Positions 16,290-24,471 of a stretch of DNA of 64,000 nucleotides are shown piece by piece; position 1 is the stretch's first letter; each line of letters opens with the position of its first letter. This DNA comes from Nocardia sp. NBC_01503. GTDB taxonomy: Bacteria; Actinomycetota; Actinomycetes; Mycobacteriales; Mycobacteriaceae. Under the pieces are notes generated by a model that was not told where the DNA came from, made no database searches, and saw only the letters and a program-made list of their open reading frames with translations. The translations under genes were made by a program, and so were the position numbers. The stretch lies in assembly GCF_036327755.1 (NCBI RefSeq), contig NZ_CP109596.1:2914001-2978000 (forward strand), written 5' to 3'.

Positions 16290-16727
16290 ATGAGCGACGC
16301 CGACGACCAGCACATACGGATCGATCAGAGCAGTACCCGCAGTCTGCTGCCCTTCCTGGTGGCGGCGGGCGTGCTGGTGCTGGTGATCGTCGGAATCGTG
16401 GTCGCCGCCCTGGTCTCGCCGGTTGAGAAGAATGTCACAGATTCCGACCGCCTCAACCTGGCCGCCCGCAAGTTCCTCCAATCCCGCAGCGCCACCGGCA
16501 CACTCGACGACCGCGTGGTGTGCTCGGGATTCGACGAGGCGCGCTCCCCGCTCGCACCCGCCAAGGCCGGTGACGGCACCACCTTCGACTTCGTGAACCT
16601 CACCGATCCCGCGGTGACCGGCGATAAGGCGACCGCCCAGGTCACCTCCAAGGTCGCCGACAGGGAATCGACCTCCACCTGGCACTTCACCCGCGACGAT
16701 TCCCGCTGGCTGGTCTGCAACCCATAA
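16290..16727 (+). CDS. Single-pass membrane protein, Rv0361-like
   Basis: A 145-residue protein: short acidic cytoplasmic N-terminus (MSDADDQHIRIDQ), one transmembrane segment (about residues 21-46, LLPFLVAAGVLVLVIVGIVVAALV), and an extracytoplasmic domain. That domain has two cysteines (VVCSGF and WLVCNP) that could form a disulfide. The layout and position near purA resemble the M. tuberculosis Rv0361 membrane protein family; that match is from memory. ATG 16290 is chosen because the upstream extension has no coding character. Function unknown. Confidence 0.75.
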   Translation: MSDADDQHIRIDQSSTRSLLPFLVAAGVLVLVIVGIVVAALVSPVEKNVTDSDRLNLAARKFLQSRSATGTLDDRVVCSGFDEARSPLAPAKAGDGTTFDFVNLTDPAVTGDKATAQVTSKVADRESTSTWHFTRDDSRWLVCNP

Positions 16728-16743
16728 CCGCATCCACCTGCAT

Positions 16744-16838
16744 GTTCGTGGCCCGCCCCCGGTTCTGGACTGAGCGGAGCGGGGGAGCGCAGCGGAGGAG
16801 CGGAGGGAGGGAAGAACCGGGGTCACAGGGCCACGAAC
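16744..16838 (+). repeat. Palindromic repeat element, copy B
   Basis: 95 bp. Outer arms GTTCGTGGCCC (16744-16754) and GGGCCACGAAC (16828-16838); inner arms CCCCGGTTCT (16757-16766) and AGAACCGGGG (16813-16822). A tail with GCAGCGAAGGCAAATTAGACACAG follows to about 16872. The loop is purine-rich (GGAGCGGGGGAGCGCAGCGG). Confidence 0.9.
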
Positions 16839-16923
16839 CGCCGCAGCGCAGCGAAGGCAAATTAGACACAGCGCCCCGCAGCGCGGCGAAGGCGATTGGC
16901 GACACCATCGGGTACGCCCTGGT

Positions 16924-17018
16924 GTTCGTGGCCCGCCCCCGGTTCTGGACTGAGTGGAGCGGGGGAGCGCAGCGGAGGAGCGGAGGGAGGGAAGAACCGG
17001 GGTTACAGGGCCACGAAC
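16924..17018 (+). repeat. Palindromic repeat element, copy C
   Basis: Near-identical to copy B, exactly 180 bp downstream, with the same outer and inner arms and a similar ATTAAACACAG tail. B and C form a tandem pair just upstream of the metZ leader. Confidence 0.9.
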
Positions 17019-17095
17019 CGCCGCAGCGCAGCGGAGGCAATTAAACACAGCACAGATGGTTTGACAGCGGACCCTTTTTTCGGTCAATCTCAACG

Positions 17096-17203
17096 CAGGT
17101 CATGAGTATCAGCGCCAAGCCCCGGCTGGCTGGTCGGCAACCCTCCTCCGCGGTGGGGTGCTCCGGGTGACGACCTGGCCGCGCATCGGGCAACGGTGCG
17201 GCA
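17096..17203 (+). ncRNA. SAM-IV riboswitch controlling rhodanese-metZ
   Basis: The closing stem CAGGTC (17096-17101) pairs with GACCTG (17172-17177). Between them run the SAM-IV landmarks TCATGAGTATCAGCG, CCAAGCCCCGGCTGGC, GGTCGGCAACCCTCC, CCGCGGTGGGGTGC and TCCGGGTGACGACC. A further hairpin (about 17181-17199) 3' of the closing stem matches the extra SAM-IV element. The aptamer binds S-adenosylmethionine and represses sulfur-amino-acid genes in actinomycetes. The ribosome-binding site of the rhodanese gene follows within 20 bases, suggesting translational control. Confidence 0.9.
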
Positions 17204-17227
17204 AGTGCGGATTCACAGGAGGTCGAA

Positions 17228-17650
17228 GTGAGCTACGCGGGCGATATCACGCCGAAGCAGGCGTGGGAGTTGTTGCGTGACAATCCGGATGCGGTGCTGG
17301 TGGATGTCCGCACCGAAGCCGAGTGGCGATTCGTCGGAGTCCCCGACACCAGTGGTATCGGCCGGCCGACCGCGCTGATCGAGTGGGTGGACACCAGCGG
17401 CACCCCGAACGCGCGCTTCGTGGATCAGTTGAAGCAGGCCCTGGGCGAGCGCGAATCGGATTCGCAGGCGCCGGTCATCTTCATCTGCCGCTCCGGCCAG
17501 CGCTCCATCGGCGCGGCCACCGCGGCCACCGCCATCGGCCTGTCGCCGTCCTTCAATGTTCTCGAGGGTTTCGAAGGCGCGCTCGACGCGCAGGGACACC
17601 GCGGCAGCGAAGGCTGGCGCGCCGATGGTTTGCCGTGGAGGCAGTCATGA
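17228..17650 (+). CDS. Rhodanese-like sulfurtransferase
   Basis: A 140-residue single-domain rhodanese. The catalytic Cys87 lies in the active loop CRSGQRS, preceded by VIFI, and VDVRTEAEW lies near residues 26-34. Such proteins carry a persulfide and hand sulfur to acceptors. It is the first gene behind the SAM-IV riboswitch and overlaps metZ by four bases (ATGA), so the two are co-expressed. The pair corresponds to Rv0390-Rv0391 in M. tuberculosis. The GTG start is set by AGGAGG 6 bases upstream. Confidence 0.93.
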   Translation: MSYAGDITPKQAWELLRDNPDAVLVDVRTEAEWRFVGVPDTSGIGRPTALIEWVDTSGTPNARFVDQLKQALGERESDSQAPVIFICRSGQRSIGAATAATAIGLSPSFNVLEGFEGALDAQGHRGSEGWRADGLPWRQS

Positions 17651-18861
17651 TCACCGGTGGTTCGTTCGAGCGGCCATTGCCCGAGGGCGTCGGCCCGGCC
17701 ACGCTGGGTGTGCGCGGTGGACTGCGCCGCTCCGGCTATGACGAGACCTCCGAGGCGCTGTTCCTCAATTCGGGTTTCGTCTACGAGAGCGCCGAGGCCG
17801 CCGAGGCCGCGTTCACCGGCGAGATCGAGCATTTCGTGTACTCGCGCTACGGCAATCCGACGGTTGCCATGTTCGAGGAGCGACTGCGCCTGATCGACGG
17901 TGCGGAAGCGTGTTTCGCCACCGCGAGCGGTATGTCCGCGGTGTTCACGGCGCTGGGCGCACTGCTCAAAGCCGGTGACCGGCTGGTGGCCGCGCGCAGC
18001 CTGTTCGGCTCCTGCTTCGTGGTGGCCAATGAGATTCTGCCGCGCTGGGGTGTGGAGACCGTCTTCGTCGACGGTGAGGATCTGGCGCAGTGGGAAGAGG
18101 CGCTGTCGGTGCCCACCCAGGCGGTGTTCTTCGAGACCCCGTCCAATCCGATGCAGTCGCTGGTCGATGTGCGCGCGGTCTGTGATCTCGCGCATGCCGC
18201 GGGCGCGAAGGTGGTGCTGGACAATGTCTTCGCCACCCCGCTGCTGCAAAAAGGCTTCGAGCTCGGCGCGGATGTGCTGGTCTACTCCGGTACCAAGCAC
18301 ATCGACGGTCAGGGCAGGGTGCTCGGCGGTGCGATTCTGGGCTCGCGGGAATTCATCGATGGCCCCGTGAAAAACCTTATGCGCCATACGGGTCCGGCAT
18401 TGAGCCCGTTCAATGCGTGGACCCTGCTCAAGGGTTTGGAGACCATGCCGCTGCGCGTGCGTCAGTCCACCGAGTCGGCTTTGCGCATCGCGGAGTTCCT
18501 GGAGCAGCATCCGGCCGTGGCGTGGGTGAAGTACCCGTTCCTGAAGTCGCATCCGCAGTACGAGCTGGCCACGAGTCAGATGTCCGGCGGTGGCACCGTG
18601 GTGACCTTCGAGTTGAAGTCCGCGCCCGAAGCGGGCAAGAAGCGTGCCTTCGAGGTCCTCAACGGTTTGCGCATTATCGATATCTCCAACAATCTGGGCG
18701 ATTCGAAGACCCTGATCACCCATCCGGCGACCACGACGCACCGTGCCATGGGCCCGGAAGGCCGTGCCGCCATTGGTCTTTCGGATGGTGTGCTGCGGAT
18801 TTCGATCGGTCTCGAGGATGTCGAGGATCTGCTGGGCGATCTGGATCAGGCACTTAGCTGA
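17647..18861 (+). CDS. metZ: O-succinylhomoserine sulfhydrylase
   Basis: PLP enzyme that makes homocysteine from an activated homoserine ester and sulfide, the direct-sulfhydrylation route to methionine. The 404-residue protein has the Cys/Met metabolism PLP signature with Schiff-base Lys217 (LVYSGTKHIDGQGRVLGG). It also has YSRYGNPT, ASGMSAVF, ETPSNP and DNVFATPLLQ. A long open frame extends upstream through the rhodanese gene, but ATG 17647 overlapping the rhodanese stop is the sensible start. Expression is expected to fall when S-adenosylmethionine is high, through the upstream riboswitch. Confidence 0.95.
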   Translation: MITGGSFERPLPEGVGPATLGVRGGLRRSGYDETSEALFLNSGFVYESAEAAEAAFTGEIEHFVYSRYGNPTVAMFEERLRLIDGAEACFATASGMSAVFTALGALLKAGDRLVAARSLFGSCFVVANEILPRWGVETVFVDGEDLAQWEEALSVPTQAVFFETPSNPMQSLVDVRAVCDLAHAAGAKVVLDNVFATPLLQKGFELGADVLVYSGTKHIDGQGRVLGGAILGSREFIDGPVKNLMRHTGPALSPFNAWTLLKGLETMPLRVRQSTESALRIAEFLEQHPAVAWVKYPFLKSHPQYELATSQMSGGGTVVTFELKSAPEAGKKRAFEVLNGLRIIDISNNLGDSKTLITHPATTTHRAMGPEGRAAIGLSDGVLRISIGLEDVEDLLGDLDQALS

Positions 18862-18873
18862 ACTAACGATCGT

Positions 18874-18909
18874 TGACAGCATCCTGTCATATTTGACAGG
18901 ATGCTGTCA
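18874..18909. promoter_or_regulatory. Twin MarR-type operators overlapping the start codon
   Basis: Two 16-bp palindromes, TGACAGCATCCTGTCA (18874-18889) and TGACAGGATGCTGTCA (18894-18909), both TGACAG-N4-CTGTCA, with centres 20 bp apart. Together they form a larger perfect inverted repeat (18875-18908). A TTGACA and a CATATT (18888-18893) fall inside, so a repressor bound here would cover the promoter. The second site ends on the A of the DJ-1 gene's ATG. Confidence 0.8.
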
Positions 18910-19550
18910 TGACGAAAACAGTGCATCTCGCCGTGTACGACACCTTCTCCGACTGGGAGACCGGATTCGCCACGGCGCATATCAACCGTGAACTCTGGCA
19001 TCGCGAACCCGGTGCGTGGCAGGTCCGAACCGTCGGCGCCACAACCGATTCCGTGATCTCCATGGGAGGTATGCGGGTCACCCCCGATATGGCGCTCGCG
19101 GATCTCTCCCCGGCCGACAGTGCCATGTTGATCCTGCCCGGCTCGGCCACCTGGGAGACCGGTGCCCTGGCCGCCTTCGCCGAGAAGGCGCGCGAATTCC
19201 TCACCGCCGGAGTCCCGGTGGCAGCCATCTGCGGCGCGACCTTCGGGCTGGCGAGCGCGGGACTGCTCGATGATCGACCGCACACCAGCAATGCGGCGGA
19301 ATATCTTGCCATGAGCGGATATTCGGGTGGCGAGCGTTTCGTGTACGAACCCGCCGTCACCGACGGCGACCTCATTACCGCGAGCGGCACCATGCCGGTG
19401 GATTTCGCTCGCGCCATCCTCGGGCGGCTGGAAGTCTTCGAGCCGCGCATCCTGGACGCCTGGTACCGGCTGTACGGGCAGAACGACCCGGCCGGATTCT
19501 TCGCGCTCGCCGAATACGAGGAGAGTCGCGCGGCGGCGAACGCCTCATGA
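18909..19550 (+). CDS. DJ-1/PfpI family protein
   Basis: A 213-residue class I glutamine amidotransferase-like protein. The nucleophile-elbow Cys108 lies in AAICGATFGLAS, and strand 1 begins VHLAVYDTFSDWE. Members act as glyoxalases, chaperones or stress proteins; the specific reaction is not evident. The start is ATG 18909, placed within a twin operator, so the message has a very short or no leader. It overlaps the downstream MarR gene by 4 bases (ATGA), forming a two-gene operon that the MarR protein probably represses. Confidence 0.88.
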   Translation: MTKTVHLAVYDTFSDWETGFATAHINRELWHREPGAWQVRTVGATTDSVISMGGMRVTPDMALADLSPADSAMLILPGSATWETGALAAFAEKAREFLTAGVPVAAICGATFGLASAGLLDDRPHTSNAAEYLAMSGYSGGERFVYEPAVTDGDLITASGTMPVDFARAILGRLEVFEPRILDAWYRLYGQNDPAGFFALAEYEESRAAANAS

Positions 19551-19993
19551 GCCGTAGCGAACAGGATCTCTTCAGTACGGCGGCGATCACGTCGTTCAAG
19601 CTGAACGGCCAATTCCTCACCATCGCCGAGGAATTGGCCAAACCGGCGGGGATCACCGCTGCCTGGTGGCAGGTGCTGGGCGCGGTGCTGCACGAGCCGC
19701 TGCCGGTGGCGGGGATCGCCCGGGAAATGGGCATCACCCGGCAAAGCGTGCAGCGCATAGCGGATCTGTTGGTGGACAAGGGTTTCGCCGAATACCGGCC
19801 GAACCCGCTGCATAAGCGCGCCAAACTCGTCGCTATCACCGAGGAGGGTCATGACGCGGTGCGGCGCATCACCCCGCAGCACTCGAAGATGGCCGCGCGG
19901 CTCACCGCCGAGCTCGGGATCGAGCAGTTCACCCGGATCGTGGATTCGCTCGCGGCCTTGTCGGCCGCGCTCGAAATCCTCGAATCCGAGTAA
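19547..19993 (+). CDS. MarR family transcriptional regulator
   Basis: A 148-residue winged-helix regulator. The recognition region VAGIAREMGITRQSVQRIADLLVDKGFAEYRPNPLHKRAKLVAIT (residues ~54-97) carries the conserved wing. It is translationally coupled to the DJ-1 gene. The twin TGACAG-N4-CTGTCA sites at the operon promoter are its likely binding sites, which would make the operon autoregulated. Only one Cys-free, electrophile-insensitive ligand pocket can be inferred (no cysteine in the protein), so a small-molecule ligand is more likely than thiol oxidation. Confidence 0.9.
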   Translation: MSRSEQDLFSTAAITSFKLNGQFLTIAEELAKPAGITAAWWQVLGAVLHEPLPVAGIAREMGITRQSVQRIADLLVDKGFAEYRPNPLHKRAKLVAITEEGHDAVRRITPQHSKMAARLTAELGIEQFTRIVDSLAALSAALEILESE

Positions 19994-20006
19994 ACCGCAA
20001 CGTCTT

Positions 20007-20807
20007 TCAGAGGTCGAACGGTGCCTTGGTCTTGCCGACCAGTTCCGCCACCGAGTGCAGAATGGCGGTCGGGCGGTATGGGTACTGCTCGACGGTGGCC
20101 TGGGTGGAGATGCCGGTGGTCACCAGAATGGTGCGCATACCCGCCTCCAGACCGGAGATGACATCGGTGTCCATCCGGTCGCCGATCATGACGGTGGACT
20201 GCGAATGCGCGTTGATCCGGCGCAGTGCCGACCGCATCATGAGCGGATTGGGCTTGCCCACGTAGTACGGCTCCTTGCCGGTGGCGCGGGTGATGAGCGC
20301 CGCGACCGAACCGGTGGCCGGCAGGATGCCCTCGCGGGACGGTCCGGTCGGGTCCGGGTTGGTGGCGATGAAGCGCGCGCCCGCCGAGATCAGGCGAATG
20401 GCGGTGGTGATGGCTTCGAACGAGTAGGTCCGGGTTTCGCCGAGCACCACGTAGTCCGGATCGCTGTCGGTGAGGACGTAGCCGATTTCGTGCAGTGCGG
20501 TGGTGAGCCCGGATTCGCCTACGACATAGGCGGTTCCATTGGGCCGCTGATCCCGGAGGAAGGTCGCGGTGGCCAGCGCCGAGGTCCAGATGGATTCGAC
20601 GGGAATGTCGAGGCCGGTGTGTCGCAGCCGCGCCTGGAGATCACGCGCGGTGTAGATCGAATTGTTCGTCAACACCAGGAAGGGAATGTTGTTGTCGCGC
20701 AGTTCGGCCAGGAATTGGTCCGCGCCCGGCACCATGTGGTTCTCGTGCACGAGGACGCCGTCCATGTCGGTGAGATAGGACAGGATCGGTTCTTCGATAG
20801 AGGTCAC
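20007..20807 (-). CDS. HAD-IIA family sugar/nucleotide phosphatase (NagD-like)
   Basis: A 266-residue HAD hydrolase. The catalytic DMDGVL motif lies at residues 14-19 (nucleophile Asp and general acid Asp), motif II is LTNNS, the motif III lysine is in YVGKPNPLMM, and motif IV is MIGDRMDTDVISG. The C2-type cap between motifs II and III defines subfamily IIA (NagD/PGP-like phosphatases). Substrate is unassigned; nucleotide monophosphates or sugar phosphates are typical. It converges on the MarR gene with only 13 bp between stops and diverges from fgd1. Confidence 0.9.
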   Translation of the reverse strand: MTSIEEPILSYLTDMDGVLVHENHMVPGADQFLAELRDNNIPFLVLTNNSIYTARDLQARLRHTGLDIPVESIWTSALATATFLRDQRPNGTAYVVGESGLTTALHEIGYVLTDSDPDYVVLGETRTYSFEAITTAIRLISAGARFIATNPDPTGPSREGILPATGSVAALITRATGKEPYYVGKPNPLMMRSALRRINAHSQSTVMIGDRMDTDVISGLEAGMRTILVTTGISTQATVEQYPYRPTAILHSVAELVGKTKAPFDL

Positions 20808-21070
20808 GGAGGCAATTGTCCGCTATCGGACGCGCGTTGGGTGGCAAGAGGGTCAATTCGTCCTACCATCTGGTCGGTTCGTACACCGTCCACCGGAACG
20901 CCGCTCGCGGAATACCAGCGGTCACACCCCGGTTCGCCGATGTGGGTGCGACCCCCGCCACATCGCTGACTAGGGTGCGAAGTAAGCCGTGAATCGGGCA
21001 CATGTCCGGACGGCAGTGCGGGAGGTTGACCCGCACAACCCAAGCGCAACAAGGCGACAGGAGTGGCGCG

Positions 21071-22078
21071 GTGAAGGACCTCAAGCTCGGATACAAGGCG
21101 TCCGCGGAGCAGTTCGGCCCCAGGGAACTGGTGGAGATCGCGGTGGCGGCCGAACAGCACGGTATGGACAGCGCGACGGTGAGCGATCACTTCCAGCCGT
21201 GGCGGCACAATGGCGGGCACGCCCCGTTCTCGCTCGCCTGGATGGCCGCGGTGGGCGAGCGCACCGAGCGCATCATGCTGGGCACCTCGGTGCTGACCCC
21301 GACCTTCCGCTACAACCCCGCGGTGATCGCACAGGCCTTCGCCACCATGGGCTGCCTGTACCCGGAGCGCGTCATGCTGGGCGTCGGCTCCGGTGAGGCG
21401 CTGAACGAGATCGCCACCGGCTACCAGGGCGAATGGCCGGAGTTCAAGGAGCGTTTCGCGCGCCTGCGCGAATCGGTGGATCTGATGCGCGCGCTGTGGA
21501 CGGGTGATCGCGTCGACTTCGACGGCGAGTACTACCGGACCGTCGGCGCGTCCATCTACGACGTGCCCAAGGGCGGTATCCCGGTGTACATCGCGGCCGG
21601 TGGTCCGCTGGTGGCCCGGTACGCGGGTCGCGCGGGCGACGGTTTCATCTGTACCTCCGGCAAGGGTATGGACCTCTACACCGAGAAGCTCATGCCCGCG
21701 GTCGCGGAGGGCGCGGCGAAGGTCGGCCGCACCGTCGAGGACATCGATCGGATGATCGAGATCAAGATCTCCTACGACACCGATCCCGAACTGGCGCTGG
21801 AGAATACGCGCTTCTGGGCCCCGCTCTCGCTGACCGCCGAGCAGAAGCACTCCATTACCGATCCGATCGAGATGGAGGCCGCCGCGGACGCGCTGCCGAT
21901 CGAGCAGATCGCCAAGCGCTGGATTGTCGCCAGCGATCCGGACCAGGCCGTGGAGCTGATCAAGCCGTACCTGGACGCGGGCCTGAACCACCTCGTCTTC
22001 CATGCCCCCGGCCACGACCAACCGCGCTTCCTGGACCTCTTCAAGCGGGACCTGGCCCCCAGATTGCGCGCCCTGTAA
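21071..22078 (+). CDS. fgd1: F420-dependent glucose-6-phosphate dehydrogenase
   Basis: Oxidises glucose 6-phosphate to 6-phosphogluconolactone while reducing coenzyme F420, the main source of F420H2 in mycobacteria and nocardiae. The 335-residue luciferase-like TIM barrel has the FGD signatures [29 protein letters not shown] (with the catalytic His in DHF) and [14 protein letters not shown]. The GTG start follows AGGAG with 8-base spacing; the open frame continues 23 codons upstream without homology. As in M. tuberculosis it precedes pta-ackA. Confidence 0.96.
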   Translation: MKDLKLGYKASAEQFGPRELVEIAVAAEQHGMDSATVSDHFQPWRHNGGHAPFSLAWMAAVGERTERIMLGTSVLTPTFRYNPAVIAQAFATMGCLYPERVMLGVGSGEALNEIATGYQGEWPEFKERFARLRESVDLMRALWTGDRVDFDGEYYRTVGASIYDVPKGGIPVYIAAGGPLVARYAGRAGDGFICTSGKGMDLYTEKLMPAVAEGAAKVGRTVEDIDRMIEIKISYDTDPELALENTRFWAPLSLTAEQKHSITDPIEMEAAADALPIEQIAKRWIVASDPDQAVELIKPYLDAGLNHLVFHAPGHDQPRFLDLFKRDLAPRLRAL

Positions 22079-22091
22079 ACCACACATTCAA

Positions 22092-22186
22092 GGTTCGCGG
22101 CCGTCCCGGTTCTGGACTGAGTGGAGCGGGGGAGCGAAGCGGAGGAGCGGAGGGAGGGAAGAACCGGGACTTCAGGGCCGCGAACC
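22092..22186 (+). repeat. Palindromic repeat element, copy D
   Basis: 95 bp. Outer arms GGTTCGCGGCC (22092-22102) and GGCCGCGAACC (22176-22186); inner arms GTCCCGGTTCT (22103-22113) and AGAACCGGGAC (22160-22170). Relative to copy B, a T-A outer pair has become C-G and a C-G inner pair has become T-A, both on both strands of the stem. It sits between fgd1 and pta. Confidence 0.9.
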
Positions 22187-22288
22187 CGCCCGAAGCGAAG
22201 CGGAGGGCAGAAAACACAGTCGCGAACCCGCCCGCAGCGAAGCGGAGGGCAGAAGATACAGCGCCCGCCCGCAGCGCAGCGGAGGGCA
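22185..22288 (+). repeat. Three-fold 25-bp tail repeat
   Basis: CCCGCCCGCAGCGAAGCGGAGGGCA-type units at 22185-22209, 22227-22251 and 22264-22288 (one to three mismatches), each followed by an A-rich AGA(N)ACA segment. They look like iterated copies of the 3' tail of the palindromic element. The third ends 31 bp before the pta start. Confidence 0.8.
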
Positions 22289-22319
22289 AATTAGACACCG
22301 GTCGGTAGGCTCTCGGACT

Positions 22320-24398
22320 ATGGCTGCCTCACCGGTTTCCAGTGTGTACATCGCGTCGCCCGAGGGCGACACCGGCAAGTCCACCGTGGCCCTGGGCGTC
22401 CTGCAGGCGCTCGCCGCGACGACACCGCGAGTCGGGGTGTTCCGGCCCATTACGCGCTCGGCGACCGAACGCGATTACATCCTGGAGCTGCTCCTCGAGC
22501 ACTCCACCGCCGACGACGATTACGACCAGTCGATCGGCGTCACCTACGAACAGGTGCACGCCGATCCGGACGCCGCCATCAGCGAGATCGTCATGCGCTA
22601 TCACGCCATGGCCAAACAGTGCGATGCCGTGCTCATTCTGGGCAGTGATTACACCGATGTCGCCAGCCCCAGCGAGCTGCGTTTCAATGCCCGCATAGCG
22701 GTGAATCTCGGTGCGCCCGTTCTGCTGGTGGTGCGCGGCGCCGAGCGCACGCCGACCGAACTGGCGCAGCTGGTGGAGTTGTGCCGCACCGAATTGGTGG
22801 CCGAGCACGCCAAACTGGTCGCGGTGATCGCCAACCGCTGCGATCCCGATCAGATCGAGGCCGATACCGCCGCATTGGCGAAGGCCGTCGCCGTGCCGTC
22901 CTGGACGCTGCCCGAGGTGCCGCTGCTGCAGGCCCCCACCATGGATGAGCTGTGCCAGGCCATCGACGGCGAAATCTACAGTGGCGACCCGGAATTGCTC
23001 CAGCGCGAAGCCCTCAGCGTGATCATCGGCGGAATGACCACCGAGCATATTCTGGAGCGGCTCACCGACGGCGTCGCGGTCATCACCCCCGGTGATCGCT
23101 CCGATGTGCTGCTCGCCCTGGTGAATGCCCATGAGGCGGAGGGTTTTCCGTCACTGGCGGGCATCATCATGAACGGCGATATGCAGCCCGCGCCGTCGAT
23201 CGCCCGACTGATGGCGGGGCTCAAGCCCAAGCTGCCGATTCTCTCGACCGCGCTGGGTACCTTCGCCACCGCCAAGGCCGCGGCGCGCACCCGCGGCCGG
23301 GTCTCGCTCTCCAGTATCCGCAAGGTGGATACCGCGCTCGCGCTCATGGAGGAGCGGGTGAACGCGCGAGAGCTGTTGCAGCAGATCGAGATTCCGATTC
23401 CGAATATCGTGACCCCGCAGATGTTCGAGTATCAGCTCATCGAGCGCGCCCGTTCGGACCGCAAGCGCATCGTGCTCCCGGAGGGTGATGACGACCGTAT
23501 TCTGCGGGCCGCCGGAAGGGTATTGCAGCGCAAGATCGCCGATCTCACCATTCTCGGTGACGAGGCGGCCGTGCGCGGTCGCGCCGCCGAACTCGGGGTG
23601 GATATCGAGGCCGCCGAGGTGCTCGATCCCAAGACCTGTCCGCTGCGCGACGAGTTCGCGCAGGAGTATGCCCGGCTACGCGCGCACAAGGGTATGACGG
23701 TGGACCGCGCCCGCGAATACCTCGGTGACATCTCGTATTTCGGCACCATGATGGTGCATATGGGTGTCGCCGACGGCATGGTGTCGGGCGCCGCGCACAC
23801 CACCGCGCACACCATCCGGCCCTCGTTCGAGATCATCAAGACCATGCCGGGGGTCGCCACCGTCTCCAGCGTGTTCCTCATGTGCCTGGCGGATCGGGTG
23901 CTGGCCTACGGTGACTGCGCGGTGGTCCCGGATCCGACCTCCGAGCAACTGGCCGATATCGCGATCTCGTCCGCGCGCACGGCCGCCCAGTTCGGCATCG
24001 ATCCGCGGGTGGCCATGCTGTCCTACTCGACCGGTGTATCCGGCTCCGGCGTGGATGTCGAAAAGGTGCGCACCGCAACCAAACTCGTACACGAGCGGGA
24101 ACCGGAGCTGCTGGTGGAGGGTCCGATCCAGTACGACGCCGCCATCGAGCCGACGGTGGCGCGTACCAAAATGCCGGATTCGGCGGTGGCCGGGCAGGCG
24201 ACGGTCTTCATCTTCCCGGACCTCAATACCGGTAACAACACCTATAAGGCGGTGCAGCGCAGTGCCGGCGCCGTGGCCATCGGCCCGGTATTGCAGGGCC
24301 TGCGTAAGCCCGTGAACGATCTCTCGCGCGGCGCGCTGGTCGCCGATATCGTCAATACCGTTGCCATCACGGCCATTCAGGCGCAGCAGACCGCATGA
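22320..24398 (+). CDS. pta: Phosphate acetyltransferase
   Basis: Interconverts acetyl-CoA and acetyl phosphate. The 692-residue long-form Pta has an N-terminal P-loop-like domain ([17 protein letters not shown], residues 9-25), a central DRTGG-type domain, and a C-terminal catalytic domain from about residue 370. The latter contains [42 protein letters not shown] and [13 protein letters not shown] [13 protein letters not shown]. Length matches M. tuberculosis Pta (690). The start at ATG 22320 gives the conserved N-terminus; the frame stays open upstream through the repeat. Forms the acetate pathway with ackA. Confidence 0.97.
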   Translation: MAASPVSSVYIASPEGDTGKSTVALGVLQALAATTPRVGVFRPITRSATERDYILELLLEHSTADDDYDQSIGVTYEQVHADPDAAISEIVMRYHAMAKQCDAVLILGSDYTDVASPSELRFNARIAVNLGAPVLLVVRGAERTPTELAQLVELCRTELVAEHAKLVAVIANRCDPDQIEADTAALAKAVAVPSWTLPEVPLLQAPTMDELCQAIDGEIYSGDPELLQREALSVIIGGMTTEHILERLTDGVAVITPGDRSDVLLALVNAHEAEGFPSLAGIIMNGDMQPAPSIARLMAGLKPKLPILSTALGTFATAKAAARTRGRVSLSSIRKVDTALALMEERVNARELLQQIEIPIPNIVTPQMFEYQLIERARSDRKRIVLPEGDDDRILRAAGRVLQRKIADLTILGDEAAVRGRAAELGVDIEAAEVLDPKTCPLRDEFAQEYARLRAHKGMTVDRAREYLGDISYFGTMMVHMGVADGMVSGAAHTTAHTIRPSFEIIKTMPGVATVSSVFLMCLADRVLAYGDCAVVPDPTSEQLADIAISSARTAAQFGIDPRVAMLSYSTGVSGSGVDVEKVRTATKLVHEREPELLVEGPIQYDAAIEPTVARTKMPDSAVAGQATVFIFPDLNTGNNTYKAVQRSAGAVAIGPVLQGLRKPVNDLSRGALVADIVNTVAITAIQAQQTA

Positions 24399-24471
24399 TC
24401 GAGTCAGGCCTGGAGGCGGCAGCTTGTGTAACCACGCAAGGCCCTCGCTCATGCGGAAAGGAGACAGCGAA

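Larger units (their letters stand above)
16728..17227. other. 500-bp intergenic region with two repeat elements and a SAM-IV riboswitch
   Basis: It contains repeat copies B and C in tandem (180-bp period), a TTGACA -35-like hexamer at 17061-17066, and a SAM-IV aptamer (17096 to about 17203) leading into the rhodanese-metZ operon. No protein gene is supported. Confidence 0.8.

Noticed and set aside
16741..22300. A CRISPR array, suggested by the repeated GCAGCGAAGCGGAGG strings
   Set aside because: Repeats are nested palindromes with conserved loops and tails, there are no unique spacers of constant length, and no cas genes are near.
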